Shown here in pieces: positions 4,774 through 5,890 of a stretch of DNA of 5,890 nucleotides (positions are counted from its first letter, which is position 1; every line of letters begins with the position of its first letter). A program made the translations under genes and the position numbers. The notes beneath the pieces were generated by a model. That model saw only the letters and a program-made list of their open reading frames with translations, made no database searches and was not told the origin of the DNA. The stretch comes from an uncultured Ruminococcus sp. Its GTDB lineage: Bacteria; Bacillota; Clostridia; Oscillospirales; Ruminococcaceae. The DNA lies in contig CAMCMW010000108.1 in the NCBI GenBank assembly GCA_945876155.1, positions 1 through 5,890 of the forward strand, given 5' to 3'.

Positions 4774-5685
4774 TCAAAGCATTTTTTTCCTTTTAAATAT
4801 TATAACACATATAATCACCACGGCTATGCTCAGCAGAATTATCCAGGGATACCCACTTTTTAATTCGGGCATATTTTCAAAATTCATTCCGTACCAGCCT
4901 GTTATCAGGGTCAGCGGAAAAAATATAGTGGATATTGCGGTCAGAAAAGCCATATTGCTGTTTTGTTTTGCGTCAATCTGCGACTGATATGCGTCACGCA
5001 CCTGCTGAGCGTATTCAAGAAGATATACAGTCCGGTTCATAAGTCTGTCGGCACGGTCAAATATTGTACCAAAATATTTTCTCTGTTTTTTGTCGAACAA
5101 GTCGTTTTCGTCCTGTTCAAACTCCTTGCCCATATCCCGCAGTTCGTCATAATAACTGCGAAGAACAAGCAGTTCTTTTCTGACCGGATTTATGCTTTCA
5201 TAAAATCCGTCTGTTTTCCCCTCGGAAATTTTTTCTTCAAGCCACATTATTTTCTGTTCATGCTGAATCAGAAGTTCCGTATCACGCTGCATAAGATGTG
5301 TAAAGTAACTGCATACCACCCGCTGTACTGTAAGCCGCTGATTTGCTCCTGCACTTTGTATACGCCGAAGTATATTGTATGAGAAATTATAATCGTCAAT
5401 TATTACAAAGCTCTGCCTGCTGATAAACAGCATTATTTTATATTTACTGCCTGCAACGTCCAGCAGTCTGGGAATACACAAAGTTCCGAAAAGGAAGTCA
5501 TTCTGAGTTTCAAATTTTGAAAAGGCAATATTTTCAAGAGTACATTCACCGTCAAATTCTATTCCCGATAATTTCAGTGCGTCTGCCATTTTACAGGTCG
5601 GCGCTATAATAACAACGGGATTGTTTTTTTCAAGCTTTTCCGGTTCAGTCAGTTCGGGATTATCTCCAAGTTTACATATAATCAT
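4774..5685 (-). CDS. corA: CorA-family Mg2+/divalent cation transporter
   Basis: A 303-residue inner-membrane channel-type transporter, about the usual length for CorA proteins, which form pentamers and admit Mg2+ (some members Co2+, Ni2+ or Zn2+). The C-terminal signature is complete: a first membrane helix at about 245-264 (MAFLTAISTIFFPLTLITGW), then Tyr-Gly-Met-Asn (265-268) giving the essential GMN selectivity motif, the extracellular loop with MPEL (272-275), a second membrane helix (about 280-297) and a short basic tail KRKKML. The long helical cytosolic part (about 115-243) is rich in Glu, Lys and Gln, as expected for the CorA funnel and stalk; the N-terminal 110 residues are divergent. 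The start ATG (5683-5685) directly follows the TGA of the upstream polyphosphate kinase gene (TGAATG) and has only a weak Shine-Dalgarno, so translation is probably coupled. No Mg2+-sensing leader would be possible at such a junction; control must lie upstream of the pair. Confidence 0.93.
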   Translation of the reverse strand: MIICKLGDNPELTEPEKLEKNNPVVIIAPTCKMADALKLSGIEFDGECTLENIAFSKFETQNDFLFGTLCIPRLLDVAGSKYKIMLFISRQSFVIIDDYNFSYNILRRIQSAGANQRLTVQRVVCSYFTHLMQRDTELLIQHEQKIMWLEEKISEGKTDGFYESINPVRKELLVLRSYYDELRDMGKEFEQDENDLFDKKQRKYFGTIFDRADRLMNRTVYLLEYAQQVRDAYQSQIDAKQNSNMAFLTAISTIFFPLTLITGWYGMNFENMPELKSGYPWIILLSIAVVIICVIIFKRKKML

Positions 5686-5890
5686 TCATTTGCCGCTGGT
5701 AATCTCTGCACTCTGCGCCAGTTCGTAAGCCTTGTCGTAAAAATGCTCCTGACTGTTGTTCTTTTCATTGTCATTTTCCACACGGATATAATTTCCGCTG
5801 CTGTTGAGTTCCCTCGCCTGAACGTTATCTGTCATTATTTTATCAAACATATAAACTATCTGCTCTCTGATACGTTCATCATAGACTGGT
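5686..5890 (-). CDS. ppk: Probable polyphosphate kinase 1, C-terminal fragment
   Basis: The last 67 residues of a minus-strand gene that enters from the right edge; stop TGA is at 5686-5688. The fragment reads PVYDERIREQIVYMFDKIMT, then DNVQARELNSSGNYIRVEND and, near the end, NNSQEHFYDKAYELAQSAEI. The pattern P-x-Y-D-x-x-(I/V)-R-x-x-(I)-x-x-(M/L)-(F/L) followed by DN-x-(K/Q)-AR and a later NSQE-x-FY fits the extreme C-terminus of PPK1, which polymerises the gamma phosphate of ATP into polyphosphate. The catalytic His residues of PPK1 would lie outside the window, so activity cannot be judged. The direct TGAATG junction with corA indicates an operon. The family call comes from remembered conserved positions, not from a search. 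Confidence 0.72.
   Translation of the reverse strand, partial: PVYDERIREQIVYMFDKIMTDNVQARELNSSGNYIRVENDNEKNNSQEHFYDKAYELAQSAEITSGK

Noticed and set aside
4963..5382. 139-codon open frame on the plus strand opposite corA.
   Set aside because: It lies antisense to the conserved CorA coding sequence and has no plausible initiation site or family; a shadow frame.
1..5890. CRISPR arrays, insertion sequences, tRNA or rRNA genes.
   Set aside because: No regularly spaced repeats, transposase frames with terminal repeats, or recognisable RNA gene cores were seen on either strand.

Overview
The window looks like a piece of chromosome from a cellulosome-forming Ruminococcus, most likely Ruminococcus flavefaciens or a close relative. 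The main evidence is the secreted protein at 440-2158 (minus), which ends in a dockerin whose second repeat has the 'DWKAADL' spacing and wording I associate with R. flavefaciens dockerins, and which carries long threonine linkers. Base composition is moderate, ribosome binding sites are G-rich, and the regulator architecture is typical of gut Firmicutes. This assignment is inference from protein style; no rRNA or marker gene is present.

Layout. 1-122 (minus): N-terminus of an unidentified secreted protein that runs off the left edge. 123-439: a gap holding that gene's likely promoter, a small protein-like reading frame (277-408) that may be a gene remnant, and two hairpins, one of which is the terminator of the next gene. 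440-2158 (minus): signal peptide, metzincin-like zinc protease domain, Thr linker, unknown beta-rich domain, Thr linker, dockerin; that is, a probable cellulosome-borne protease. 2159-2345: divergent intergenic region with a 15-bp perfect palindrome over the protease promoter zone and a near-consensus promoter for the rightward gene. 2346-4568 (plus): a 740-residue regulator joining a LacI-type sugar-binding domain, a middle region, a degenerate GGDEF-like domain and an AraC-type DNA-binding domain. 4569-4773: convergent gap with an orphan strong promoter and a 12-bp terminator hairpin. 4774-5685 (minus): CorA-family divalent cation transporter. 5686-5890 (minus): C-terminal end of a probable polyphosphate kinase, whose stop codon abuts the corA start.

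How the parts may work together. The regulator is divergent from the cellulosomal protease and shares a 187-bp intergenic region with it, so regulation of the protease (and itself) by a sugar-type ligand is a reasonable hypothesis, not a demonstrated fact. The polyphosphate kinase and CorA genes form a separate, probably co-transcribed unit; polyphosphate binds Mg2+, which gives the pairing some physiological sense.
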